DNA of 64,000 nucleotides from the NCBI GenBank assembly GCA_004026145.2, contig CP034976.1:5208796-5272795 (forward strand). Direction: 5' to 3'. A program made the position numbers and the translations under genes. Numbering within the stretch: the first letter of the stretch is position 1; each line of letters begins with the position of its first letter. This stretch comes from Takifugu bimaculatus (Eukaryota > Chordata > Actinopteri > Tetraodontiformes > Tetraodontidae). The notes under the pieces were generated by a model. The model ran no database searches. It worked only from the letters and a program-made list of their open reading frames with translations, and had not been told where the DNA came from. Positions 37,746-49,078 of this stretch are shown here, in pieces.

Positions 37746-40437
37746 CAAGAGCTGTGCCTTACGGCTTTACAGAATCCCAGGGCCTAACCCCAAACAAGCA
37801 ACAGTGGCATGGGAAAACTCCCCTTTAACAGGAAGAAACCTTGAGCAGGACCAGACTCATTTAGGGAGACCCTCCTGCTGATGGCCGGCTGGGTAGAGAG
37901 AGGAGAAGAGAGGAGAGGAGAGGAGAGGAGAGGAGAGGAGAGGAGAGGAGAGGAGAGGAGAGGAGAGGAGAGCATTTCCCAGTGGGGTGACAGAGGCCTG
38001 TCAGGTGATCATGTTTCTGGACCCCGGCAGCCTTGGCCTATAGCAGCATAACTAAGATGTCAACCTAATGATTAGACGACCCCCTAAGTATGATAATTTG
38101 TCTGTCTATGATAGTAACTGCAACTACAGAATTAGTGATAATAAGCTTTTTCAAAGAGGTAGGTTTTAAGCCTAATCTTAAAAGTAGAGATGGAGTCAGC
38201 CTCCCTGACTCCATCTGGACAGGGAGCTGGTTCCACAGCAGAGGGGCCTGGTAGCTAAATGCTCGGCCCCCCATTCTACCTCTAGAGACTCTAGGGACCA
38301 CAAGTAGACCAGCATTCTGAGAGCAGAGTGGTCTATTGGGCTCGTAAGGTGTCACTAGCTCCTCCAGGTAGGATGGAGCTAGGCCTCTGAGGATCTTGTA
38401 GGTCAGAAGAAGGGTTTTAAAAGTTTTTCTAAATTTAATGGTCAGCCAATGAAGAGACACCAGTACAGGAGTTATGTGATCTCTTTTGTCAATACCTGTC
38501 AGAACTCTGGCTGCAGCATTTTGCATCACCTGAAGGCTTCTTAAAGAGACTGAAACACCTCAAACAGGCTGTTTCTCTGCAAGTGCTCCAGTAACTGAGT
38601 CACCACCACCTTCTCTAGAATTTTAGAGATAAAAGGAAAGTTGGATATCGGCCTATAATTTGCTATTACGTCCGGATCCAGTGATGTTTTTTTAAGCAAC
38701 GGCACATACATAATCTGTCACTAAAGAACAATTGATCTGGTCCAGGATAGATCTGCCTATCGTTGGTAAAACATCCTTCAACGGGTGTGTTGGGATGGGA
38801 TCTAAAAGACACGTGGTGGTCTTGGATTTCTGAATAAGCGACGACGCCTCAGAAAAATATATAGGACTGAAGGAGTTTAAGGGCTCGTTGGAGACCCTGT
38901 ATGTTTCCACAGTCCGCATATCTGTTGATGGTCCAGTTGTTGGGATGGCCTGGTTAGCTTTTTCTCCTGATAGCTAGAACTTTATCAGTGAAGAAGCTCA
39001 TGAAGTCTTCACTAACGGAAGAAGGGATATGTGGATGTAAGACATTGTGACTCTTGGTCAGTTTGGCCAGAGTGCTGAGAAGAAACCTGGGGTTATTCTG
39101 ATTTTCTTCAATTAAAGAAGAAAAATAAGCTGTTCTAGCCTTACGGAGGGCCTTTTTGTAAACTGCCAGACAGTCTTTCCAGGCTAAATGGTAGCAATCT
39201 ATTTTACAAGAATACCATTTCCTTTCTAGTCTTCGCACTTTCTGCTTGAGGGTCCTAATGTGTGAATTATACCAGGGGGCGCACCTCCTCTGATGTACTA
39301 TTTTCTTTTTCAGGGGGCAACAGAATCAAGCGTGATTCTCAGTGAGGCTACTGCACCTTCAGCAACAGAGTCGACCTCTGCAGGACCAAGATTATAATGA
39401 TTGATTCCTGGGAAACACACAGTGGTCCTGGGATCAGCACAGGGATCACTTCCTTAAACTTAGCTACAGCATTATCTGAAAGACATCTGCTATAGTAAGA
39501 CTTTGTTCTGAGCATAGAAGAATCCTTAATCATAAATGTAAAAGTGATCAAAGAATGGTCTGACAGGACTGGGTTCTGAGGGAACACTGACACATGTTCT
39601 ACCTCAACACCATAAGTCAGAACTAGATCTAGGGTGTGGTTAAAGCTATGAGTTGGTTGGTTTATCTGCTGGAGGAAACCAACTGACTCAAGTAATGAAA
39701 TGAAGGCATTTCTAAAGCTGTCATTTACAACATCTACATGGATATTAAAGTCTCCAATGATAATGACTTTGTCCGTTCTAAGGACCAAGTCAGATAAGAA
39801 ATCAGAGAACTCAGAAAGGAACTCTGAATGTGGCCCAGCAGGGGGCTGATATACAACTACAAACAGAAGTGGCTTTTCTGCCTTCCAGTTCAGATGGGTG
39901 ATGCCAAGAGTCAGGCTTTCAAATGAACTGGAGCCATATTTTGGTCTAGGATTAATTAATAACTTGGAGTGATAGATTGCTGCCACTCCCCCTCCTCGAC
40001 CAGTAACACGAGGAATATGATAATTAAGATGGGTAGGAGGAGTAGATTCATTTAAGCTAACATACTCCTCCTCCTGAAGCCAGGTCTCAGTAAGACAAAA
40101 TAAATCAATGTGATGATCCGCTATCAGGTCATGCACTAACAGGGATTTACACAAAAGAGATCTAATATTTAACAGTCCACACTTAATTATGATATTAATT
40201 TCTCCAACTTGTGCTTTAGTATTAGTTTTAATAAGATTATGATGATGACCGCTCCCCTGCTCTGTGCTTGGTGAACTTTTAACCGTGGAACAGAGACTAC
40301 CTCTATAGTGTTAAATATGTTATTGTTGGCAGATGAGGTTTCTATGGAAGCAGCAGAGAGGTGTGTAAGACTACAACTCTGCATCCTGGTCTGGACCCTG
40401 GATTGTCAGGTCACTTTGGGTCTAATAAAATTAGCCA
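37746..40437 (-). mobile_element. L2-clade LINE: 3' UTR and ORF2 (endonuclease, broken RT), left of the copia insertion
   Basis: Minus strand. The endonuclease is open over 40154-39348: [70 protein letters not shown] and [11 protein letters not shown]. The linker (39238-38954) and the start of reverse transcriptase (DVIANYRPISNFPFISKILE at about 38660) follow. At about 38543 the sequence jumps to the C-terminal end (RVLTGIDKRDHITPVLVSLH), so most of the RT palm including the catalytic Asp pair is deleted. The 3' UTR with a GAGGA array ends near 37746. Its ORF1 lies beyond the copia element at 45229-45726. Confidence 0.85.
37894..37972. repeat. (GAGGA)n array in L2 3' UTR
   Basis: About 15 pentamers, the same motif and relative place as at 6954-7025. 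Confidence 0.95.
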
Positions 40438-40672
40438 TGTTAAATGTGATATGTGTGTGCGTCCTTACTCATTGTGTCCTGCAGAGGGTAATGTTCACGG
40501 TGCGTCATGGACATGACGTCACTACCTATGTACCTGTTCCGGTATAGTTGTGAAACAGAGCGGCAGCTCATTGCATCTCCCTGTCTGATTGATTAAATAT
40601 GCCTAGAGGAGGCTAAAGATAATTCTGTTATCTGAGAGTTTGAATCTCCACCGCAAGGCACTCCGCTCAACA
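40438..40672 (+). repeat. 5' LTR of the copia element
   Basis: 235 bp with TG...CA ends. It contains a perfect cAMP-response element, TGACGTCA, at 40514-40521. Confidence 0.95.
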
Positions 40673-40686
40673 GGTTATGGACCCAG
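40673..40686 (+). promoter_or_regulatory. Primer-binding site complementary to the inside of initiator tRNA-Met
   Basis: GGTTATGGACCCAG directly follows the LTR. It is complementary, with one mismatch, to the anticodon-stem region of eukaryotic initiator tRNA-Met rather than to its 3' end. Drosophila copia is known to prime from a 5' half of this tRNA. Confidence 0.75.
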
Positions 40687-40882
40687 GAACGCAGGCTAGA
40701 GCAACGAGTAAGGTAACAGAAGAAATTAACTGTTAGCCAAGAGAAGCTACTAGCTTGGTTTGAGTGAAGACGGCGCCGAGAGTCTCACGTGGAAACTAAA
40801 GACAGTGAGGACATGGACATTCTACAAGCTGCGCAGCCCAAATTTTTGGAGATAAAGTGAACTTTGGAAAGAGAACGTTAAA

Positions 40883-43800
40883 ATGGCCACAGCAGGAACG
40901 CCCCAGCAGATTATATTCGACGGAACTGAAGATAAGTATGATCTGTGGGAGACAAGATTCCTTAGCCGTCTACACATTCTTAAGCTAAAAGACACCATAC
41001 TGCGAGTGCCCACGGATGACGCTGCATTAGTTACAGACCCAGGGAAGAACGCAGACTGCTATGCTCAATTAGTGAATGCACTCGATGATAAGAGCCTGTC
41101 TTTGATTAAACATGAAGCTGCTGAAGATGGAAGGAAAGCTCTCAAAATTTTGAGGGAGCACTATTCTGGAAAGAGCAAGCCTAGAATTCTCAACCTGTAC
41201 ACATCCCTGACCACCATTCAAATGGCAGAAGGTGAAACTGTTACTGATTACATGATAAGGGCTGAGAATATTATTTCAGCTCTTCGTGATGCAGGAGAGA
41301 ACATGAGTGATGGGCTGCTTGTAGCCACTATTCTGAATGGACTGCCAGACTCATTCAAGCCATTGGCTGTCCATGTCACACAGAATGAGGACAACGTGAC
41401 ATTCACAGACTTCAAGAGAAGACTGCGAGTCTATGAGGAGTCTGAGAAGATGAGGGCAACTGGTTCTGCTGACAGTGTGATGAAGACTAGCTCAAAGCAA
41501 AGCAGACAAGGCACCAAAATACACAAGAAGGAAGGGGATGCCACTCTGACGTGTTACAAGTGTGGACAAAGAGGACACATCAGAAGCAAGTGCTGCCAAA
41601 AAGTGTGGTGCAGTCACTGCAAGAGCAACACACATGCAGAGTCCCTATGCAGGAAAAAGGGAAAAGCAAATGGAGCCAGGAAAGTTGCCGAAGAAAAAGA
41701 AAGGGACATCAACGACGAGGACCAGTGCTTCACGGCCAAGCATACCAACAGCGAGAGACCATCAGCCAACGTAAAGAAGAAGGGGATCATGGTGGACGCT
41801 GGAGCAACGTCTCACATTGTGAATGACATCACCAAGTTCCAGAGCTTCGACAGCTCATTCCAGCCCGACACCCATTCAATCGAGCTGGCAGATGGAACAA
41901 AGTGCAGCGGGATGGCTCAACGCAGAGGGACGGCGCTGATCTACCTACTAGACACCGATGGACGTCAGCACAGAGCCTGGCTGAAAGACGCACTGTATAT
42001 GCCAACCTATCCACATGACATCTTCTCAGTGGCAAGAGGGACAAATGGTGGAGCTACAGTCACTTTCAAGAAAGGGGACAGTCACATGATCACCAAGAGT
42101 AACCACAGGTTTGATTTTCATGAAAGTGGTAACCTGTTTTACTTGCCAACAGTTCAAAAGAATGTTAATGGTGATAAATGTAATGTGTGCCACGACATGC
42201 AGACTTGGCATGAAATTCTTGGGCATTGCAATTATGAGGATGTGCAAAAATTACCAGATGTGGTAAGAGGCATGGAGATAAAAGGCAGTGCAACGAGGCC
42301 AGCACAACTTTGTGAAATTTGTACAAAAGGAAAATTCACACAGACAAGGAACAGAGAGCCAGACAGAAAGGCTACAGAACCTTTACAACTGGTTCACACT
42401 GATTTAGCGGGTCCTATGAGAACCCCAAGCATAGAGGGTCACTCAGGTGCTATAACAGTGTACTTCCTGAAATCCAAAAGTGATGCTACACATGCCACAG
42501 AGAGATTCTTAGCAGACTCAGCACCTTATGGGAAAATAAAATGTCTACGGTCAGATAATGGAAAAGAGTATACTAATAGGGAATTCAAAGCACTGTTAAC
42601 CAAAAATGGCATTAGGCACGAGACATCCGCACCATACTCGCCTCACCAAAATGGCACGGCCGAGAGGGGGTGGAGAACTCTCTATGAGATGGGCAGATGT
42701 ATGCTGTTAGACAGCAAGTTACCAGACAAGCTATGGAATTATGCTGTACAGACAGCAGCCTACATAAGGAACCGGTGTTACAGTAGACGCACAAAGAAAA
42801 CACCGTATGAAATGCTAACAGGCACGAAACCAAGCATGTCAAAACTTCAAAAATTTGGATCTATGTGTTTTGCCTACAACCCACAAGAGAAAGGGAAAAT
42901 GGATTCAAGAAGTGTGCAGGGTCTTTTTATTGGTTACGATAAGAATAGCCCATCTTATCTTGTGTACTATAAAGACACTGAAAAGGTTCAAAAGCACAGG
43001 CTGGTAAAATTCACAAACAAGACAGACAATGACAAAGAAATGCAGACACACGGGCCACACATCGAATGTCATGACAGAGAGGTGTACCCCAAGGTACTTG
43101 ACATTATGGAAAATGATGATGACAAAATGGGAAATGCATCAAGTCAAAGTGTTCAAGGTGATGTTTCTGAAGTTGAACTGCCAAGCACTGAGCATGTAAC
43201 TAGGAAGAATCCACCTAGAACTAGGAGAAAGCCAGTGTGCTTGCAAGATTATGAGACTGAGGATACAGTAGACAAACTGGTAACATGTGTAGACTCCTGT
43301 TATAGAGCTGTCTGTGACATACCACAAAACTACCAAGATGCTATAAGGTCTACCAAGACACAGCAATGGATAAATGCAATGAATGATGAAATTCAGTCAC
43401 CTGAGGAGAATAACACATTCAAAATCACCCAGTTGCCACCAGGCAAAAAGGCAGTGGGGGGTAGATGGGTGTATACCCTCAAGAGTGATACTGATGGGTC
43501 TGACAAGTATAAGGCCAGATTTGTTGCAAAAGGTTATAGCCAAAAACAAGGTATCGACTATGAGGAAACTTTCTCGCCTACAGCTGACATGACCACTGTT
43601 CGAGTTATGTTGCAAAAGGCAGTGCAGGAAGATTTAGTTTTACATCAAATGGATGTGAAAACCGCATACCTGCACGCACCCATCGATTGTGAGGTCTATT
43701 TGGAACAGCCTGAAGGTTATGAGAAAAAGTCCAAATCAGGAGAAAAACTGGTATGCAAATTACAGAAGTCACTGTATGGTCTTAAGCAGTCAGGCAGGAA

Positions 43801-44863
43801 CTGGAATACTCTGTTACATGCATATCTTATTGAAAAGGGTTTCGAACAAAATCCTGCTGACAACTGTCTGTACACAAGGGAAAAACAAGATGAAAAAGTG
43901 ATTCTGATCATATGGGTTGATGATCTGATTATCGCTGCAAACACTGAAGAAGTTGTGAAAAGTGTCAAAATGATGATCACTGAGAGATTTAAAATGAAAG
44001 ACCTGGGGAAACTGAACAATTTTCTGGGAATAGATTTTAAACAATCAGATGGTCAAGTCACAATGACACAAGAGAGGTATGCCAACAAGATCCTATCAAA
44101 GTTTGGTATGCAAGATTGTAAGCCTCGAGAGACCCCATGTGAGTCTAAACTTGAATACACTGATGGTGCTAAGAAATTGGAGAATCCAAGGGTGTATAGA
44201 GAGGCAGTGGGAAGTTTGATCTATTTGGCAACATGCACTCGACCAGATTTAAGTTTCGTGGTCAGCAAACTTTCCCAGCATTTCTCAGAGCCAAGTGAAG
44301 AGCACTGGAACACTGTGAAGCACGTGTTCAGGTATTTAAAGGGTACAACAAACCATGGATTGTGTTTCAAAAAGGATGACACGGAGGCACTAGGTCTAAT
44401 GGTCCATAGTGATGCTGACTGGGCAGCGGATGTCACAGACTGACGTAGCACCACAGGTTACTGTGCCAGTCTTAGTCAGAAAAGCTCTCTCATTTCATGG
44501 AAGAGCAGAAAACAACCAACAGTAGCACTATCTACCTGTGAGGCAGAATATATGGCCTTAGCCTCAGCTATACAGGAGTGTATGTACTTACAACAACTAC
44601 TCAAGGGAATTGATAAATATCAGTATGCCCAAACCAAGGTGTTCGATGACAACCAAGGAGCAATTGCACTGGCCAGGAACCCAGTTAACCGGCAAAGGTG
44701 TAAACATATTGATAGAAAATATAATTTCATTCGTGAAACTGTGAATAGTGGGAGGATCTGTTTAAAGTATTGTTCCACTGACAACATGGTTGCTGACTTG
44801 ATGACAAAACCAGCCACAAAGCTAAAACTCCATAAGTTTGCACAGTATTTGTTTGGCACATAA
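40883..44863 (+). CDS. Copia Gag-Pol polyprotein with one in-frame stop (TGA 44441-44443)
   Basis: A 1327-codon frame from ATG 40883 to TAA 44863. Order by residue: Gag with CCHC knuckle CYKCGQRGHIRSKC (about 224-237); aspartic protease VDAGATSHI (about 303); integrase HHCC (WHEILGHCNYEDV about 441, CEIC about 476). The catalytic core follows, with Asp in HTDLAGPM (about 503), Asp in SDNGKEY and Glu in NGTAERGW exactly 35 residues later. RT carries WVYTLKSD (about 861), QMDVKTAYLHAP and the box WVDDL (about 1011, usually YVDD). RNase H carries STCEAEYMALASAIQE. Codon 1187 is TGA, just before the RNase H tail, so the last 140 codons are cut off from the rest. The gap between the first two catalytic Asp (50 residues) looks about 10 short of the usual copia spacing. 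Probably not autonomous as it stands. Confidence 0.95.
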
Positions 44864-44974
44864 AGTGCAAGAAGAATGTGCCAATATGTTTTTATTTACT
44901 TTTGCACTGAAGACCAAAGGGAGAATATTTTTGTTTATTTTCTACCACTGAGTGTACCACAATAAGCAAAGGTC

Positions 44975-44983
44975 GAGTGGGGG
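44975..44983 (+). promoter_or_regulatory. Polypurine tract before the 3' LTR
   Basis: GAGTGGGGG directly abuts the 3' LTR, the expected primer for plus-strand synthesis. Confidence 0.75.
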
Positions 44984-45218
44984 TGTTAAATGTGATATGT
45001 GTGTGCGTCCTTACTCATTGTGTCCTGCAGAGGGTAATGTTCACGGTGCGTCATGGACATGACGTCACTACCTATGTACCTGTTCCGGTATAGTTGTGAA
45101 ACAGAGCGGCAGCTCATTGCATCTCCCTGTCTGATTGATTAAATATGCCTAGAGGAGGCTAAAGATAATTCTGTTATCTGAGAGTTTGAATCTCCACCGC
45201 AAGGCACTCCGCTCAACA
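44984..45218 (+). repeat. 3' LTR of the copia element
   Basis: 235 bp, identical to the 5' LTR as far as I can read, with the CRE at 45060-45067. Confidence 0.95.
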
Positions 45219-45745
45219 AGCCAAATTACTAGAAATGAGAGAGGCACCATACACCGTCTCTCCTAATCAGACCATGTTTTCCCCAAAAAGTGCTCCAAAT
45301 GTCTATAAAGGCCACCTGGTTTCCGGGGCACCACCGTGACAGCCAGCGTCGAAGCGACGACATGCGGCTAAACATCTCATCGCTGGCCAGATTGGGGAGG
45401 GGACCAGAGAATGCTACGGAGTCCGACATCGTTTTTTCGTAGTTACACACCGACTCCAAGTTAATTTTGGTGACCTCTGACTGACGAAGCCAGGTGTCGT
45501 TGGCTCCGACGTGAATAATAACTTTACCAAATTTACGTTTACGTCTCGCCAGCAGCCGTAAGTTTGCTTCTATGTCGCCCGCTCTGGCCCCCGGAATGCA
45601 CTTGACCATGGACGCTGGAGTCGGCTTCACGTAGCGCAAAACAGAGTGGTAGATGCGGTTTTGTGGGGTTTTTCCACTACCTTCCAGGCTAAAAAAAAAA
45701 TCACTGTGCAGACTTGGATTCCGCATGTTTGCAAATTTATACAGC
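45219..45745 (-). mobile_element. L2 LINE ORF1 (SGNH-esterase-like), right of the copia insertion
   Basis: The minus-strand frame 45726-45229 carries [40 protein letters not shown] and [20 protein letters not shown], ending near the copia junction. The G-x-N-D block (GAND) is the hallmark of SGNH-hydrolase/esterase domains found in ORF1 of some L2 and CR1 elements. With the ORF2 at 37.7-40.4 kb it forms one interrupted element. The N-terminus and the C-terminal Asp-His block are missing or broken. Confidence 0.75.
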
Positions 45746-46171
45746 TCAACTAACGTTGATAAAATAATGCCCCATGTTGTTCCTGGTGCTGAATATTGAA
45801 TGCTTTAAAAATGATGTTGTTAAATTATGTAAATTAGATTTAGAGTCCTTTTTATTGTCATTTAGTAATTAACATTACAGATGGTGCCACAGAATGAAAT
45901 GTGATAGGACAGCTCTTAAGTGGCATTGGGGAGTTGAACCCACACACCAGCAAGTGCAGATGTCTATTAAGTCAAGCTGCGTTCTATTGAGTGCAGTGAG
46001 ACACTGACGTTACCAGAGGACACAGGTGTTCTAAATACGCAGGTCAGACAACAGGTTTCTATTTCATGTTGGTTAATGTGCAAGTTCTATGTTTTACGTT
46101 ATGTATTAGTCAACATTATGTTTATTGACTGTAGTTGAAAACAGCTGAAGAGATCCAGCCAAAGTCTTTCT

Positions 46172-46606
46172 ATGGCCTCAGACACAGGTAAGAAAGACCC
46201 ATACTTAACCCGATAGCCTGCCATGTTTTAAAATAGATATTGTTTTAATTGTGATTGTGGAACAGTTTCAGAGTTTGCAGAGAAAACGGGGAGCCTGCTA
46301 GCTGAAGACTTGTCCCAAGATGAACAGGTAACGTCTAGCTTCTGTTTACTGTGTGTCTGTTTCCAAGGAGCTCTGATCATTTTTGATCCCACACAGATAT
46401 CTGAGGTTGAGACCAAAGTGGACAGCTTGTCAGAAAAGATAACACTGTGTAACACAATTTTAAAGGATTTAAATGAGCTGAATGGCATTTTAGTGGTGAG
46501 CAAATTTCTTTCTTTTTAATTGTGAATTACTGAATTTGAAATCAATACTGGTTGTGTTCCACAGAAGAAATCTCTCCAGGATGTGTCCTTACCAAAACTC
46601 AAATGA
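46172..46606 (+). CDS. c1orf122: Small coiled-coil protein, probable C1orf122 orthologue, four exons
   Basis: Exons 46172-46187, 46266-46327, 46397-46495 and 46565-46606 have GT-AG borders and consistent phases. They encode 72 aa starting MASDTVSEFAEKTGSLL. A heptad-like helix occupies about residues 27-55 (VETKVDSLSEKITLCNTILK). That segment aligns without gaps, with shared V-E, L, I, C, L and L positions, to the helix I recall in human C1orf122. The gene sits between yrdc (-) and mtf1 (-) on the plus strand, as in human. Function is not known to me. The protein is shorter than human (about 110 aa). Gene structure confidence is higher than the name. Confidence 0.65.
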
Positions 46607-46650
46607 AAAGTACTGCAACACATTTGTCATTTTTATGTGATGTATATTTA

Positions 46651-46656
46651 AATAAA
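46651..46656 (+). terminator. Poly(A) signal of the small coiled-coil gene
   Basis: AATAAA 45 bp past the stop at 46606, in the right place for a short 3' UTR. Confidence 0.65.
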
Positions 46657-49078
46657 AGAGAAACTGTAATTGTAAAACATTACTTTTGCAATGTTTTAAT
46701 TATATATTGCTCTCATTTCAGAGTTACATCATTTATATGAAACAAGCATAAGAAAATGCTTATAAATTCTTAAATAAAAACAAACATACTTTTGAATAAT
46801 TCCTCACTCTTAGGGTGTAAAGACATTCCTTCGGAAGCATATTTCACTCTATTGAAATCAAAACTTACATTTGAAAAATCTCAGTTTCCAACATCATTCT
46901 GCCTTTAGATTCATGATCAAACCATGTGCTTCCAAACAAATGTCTTGGATCTGTTGACATTCAATCTGGGAAAGTAAGGAAAAGTATTGAATCTTGCTGT
47001 TTTTACTGATGATCCACATGTCAAATTATAAAGCGTGAAAGGCAAAAATTGCAAAGTAAACAGTGTGGAGAAAAAAATTGAAATATTTCACACAAAGCAC
47101 AATGTATAAACCACAAAAAGCTGTATGTATTTGACCAAAACTAATTCTTAAAACAGAATTGCTCACTTGCTTCAAACTGCAGTTGATTTGTTTTGAAGAA
47201 AATCTGTGTTGCAATGTTTCAGAGAAATAATCCTTAGACAGGCATAAATCTAGATTCACACCAAACAGACAAAAGGTTTCATAGATGGCCACTAAAAGGT
47301 GACCTTTGCCTCTACGTTTGCATACAAGGTTCTAGCAGGAACTATATTCATGGAGATGAAAACTATCTTGAAGTTGATACTTCAAATATAATGCCACACT
47401 TAAATTGCGTAGTTCCATAGGATGCATGTTTGAGACTATATATCATTAAACTATCTTCTGGCAGTAACTGAGCCTTCATGGGGATTTCTATTAGATGTAA
47501 CATACCAGAGCCTAGATAAAGTGATTTGCATATGGGAATACTACAGAAATTTTTGCTCTTGTACACAAATCATTTTCATGTGTCTATAGGTAAGTTTTCT
47601 GATTTTGGTGTCAATCTTTCTTTTGAAAGTGAGCTTAAGGCTCAACCAACATGAAGGCAGGATGGCTCACAGACCAATTGGTCTGTGAAGCCAAGATGTT
47701 CTATGGATTAGACCATAATACCACCACTTCACAGTCCTGTGTAAAACACTTGAATTTTTAAAGTTTGAGTGCACAAATGCCCAGCTGCAATAAGTTTCCA
47801 ATTTAAAAAACAAAACACAAAGGAAATTGTGGATTCATTGAGTTATTGAAAAGTCTATAAAAATACAAATTCTATTACAATCTACAACTATTTAAATGCT
47901 ACTTTACAGCAGTTGTATTGAAAAGTGTATGACGATGCTGTACCTCTGCCAAGTCAGTGGACTTAATTAACATGGTAGTGTGCAATAAAGTGGGGAAAAG
48001 TGCAGCGAAACAGGGCTATGGCCAGAATGGGATCTCTTTGTTTTGTTTTTTGAAAAAAAAAAGACAACTTAGTTTTACAATCACAACCAGGATCAGCTAT
48101 GACTTGATGCATTCCTGAGAGGGTCACAACTCTATATGTTGTTAAAAGTAGTAGCTTTCTTGTTAAATCTTTGCAGGACAAAAATAGAATTTCCTTTGCT
48201 GTGCAGTGTGCCTCTTTTCACGCATGCTTTTAGCAATACTCAAATTTGGGAGAAAAAAATTAAATCAGTAACATAACTTTAAAATATAGTGATTGAAATA
48301 TATTATATATTTGTTTGGAAAAAAACAAGACTCAAGCATTAAAATAAATTAATGTGCAGTTTTAAAAGTGAAGTCTCAGGCAACTTAATGATGTATTAAT
48401 TTCACTTAAACCAAGTGGTCAAAGGTTGTTTTTTCGGAATTAGACAAATTAAACAAAACCCAAAACTCACGTTTTGTGGACTGTACTACTAGTAAATGCT
48501 GAAGAAATCACTTCATATTGTATTACATCTTCACGAGGAGCCAAGTAGAATCACTTGAAAATTACATCTTAAACTAATGTTTGACGATGGTATACGGGCA
48601 AATCCTCTAGTACTCGTTTCATTCCAATAATTTGCAGAGAAACTTTACATACATGAGAACCTGTATTACAGTAGAAGCATACAGCCAGGTTTAGTTCTCC
48701 TGCTCAGGCATTTGGCCTTCGATCCAGGAAAACAGAACTCTTGAGTCATCGGGGTTTGGGCACCACCTAATTGTGTTTACAATATCATAGTGGATATTAG
48801 GGGTTTCATACACGAGTTGGTTAAGAACAAACAATGCATTTTCCCTGCAATACAGTATTAACTATGCAAACTCTTTTCTTTTCCCCACATACAACAAAAT
48901 TTGACAAAAAATGTGTTCCAATGCCAACTTGAACGGAAATAACTGCAGTTTCAGAAGATCAGTGCCCCCGCAGTATCGAGAGAGAAAAGCATTGCTGAAG
49001 AATGACTACAGGTGTGGAACAGATCGATGCTTATGGGAGAGTAGGTTCAATAAACTAACACAAAACGCCAAACTCAGA
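46657..49078 (-). other. 3' UTR of mtf1 and spacer
   Basis: AT-rich with no coding signal on either strand. It is probably mostly mtf1 3' UTR, since human MTF1 has a long one. The transcript end is not determined. Confidence 0.45.

Larger units (their letters stand above)
40438..45218 (+). mobile_element. Full-length Ty1/copia LTR retrotransposon, recent insertion
   Basis: 4781 bp, bounded by 235-bp LTRs that read identically by eye. Both start TGTTAAATG and end GCTCAACA. The flanks carry a perfect 5-bp duplication, AGCCA (40433-40437 and 45219-45223). The primer site follows the 5' LTR directly and a purine tract precedes the 3' LTR. One long frame encodes Gag, protease, integrase, RT and RNase H in copia order. 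It splits an L2 LINE between ORF1 and ORF2. Copia elements are sparse in vertebrates; fish carry a few lineages. Confidence 0.95.
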
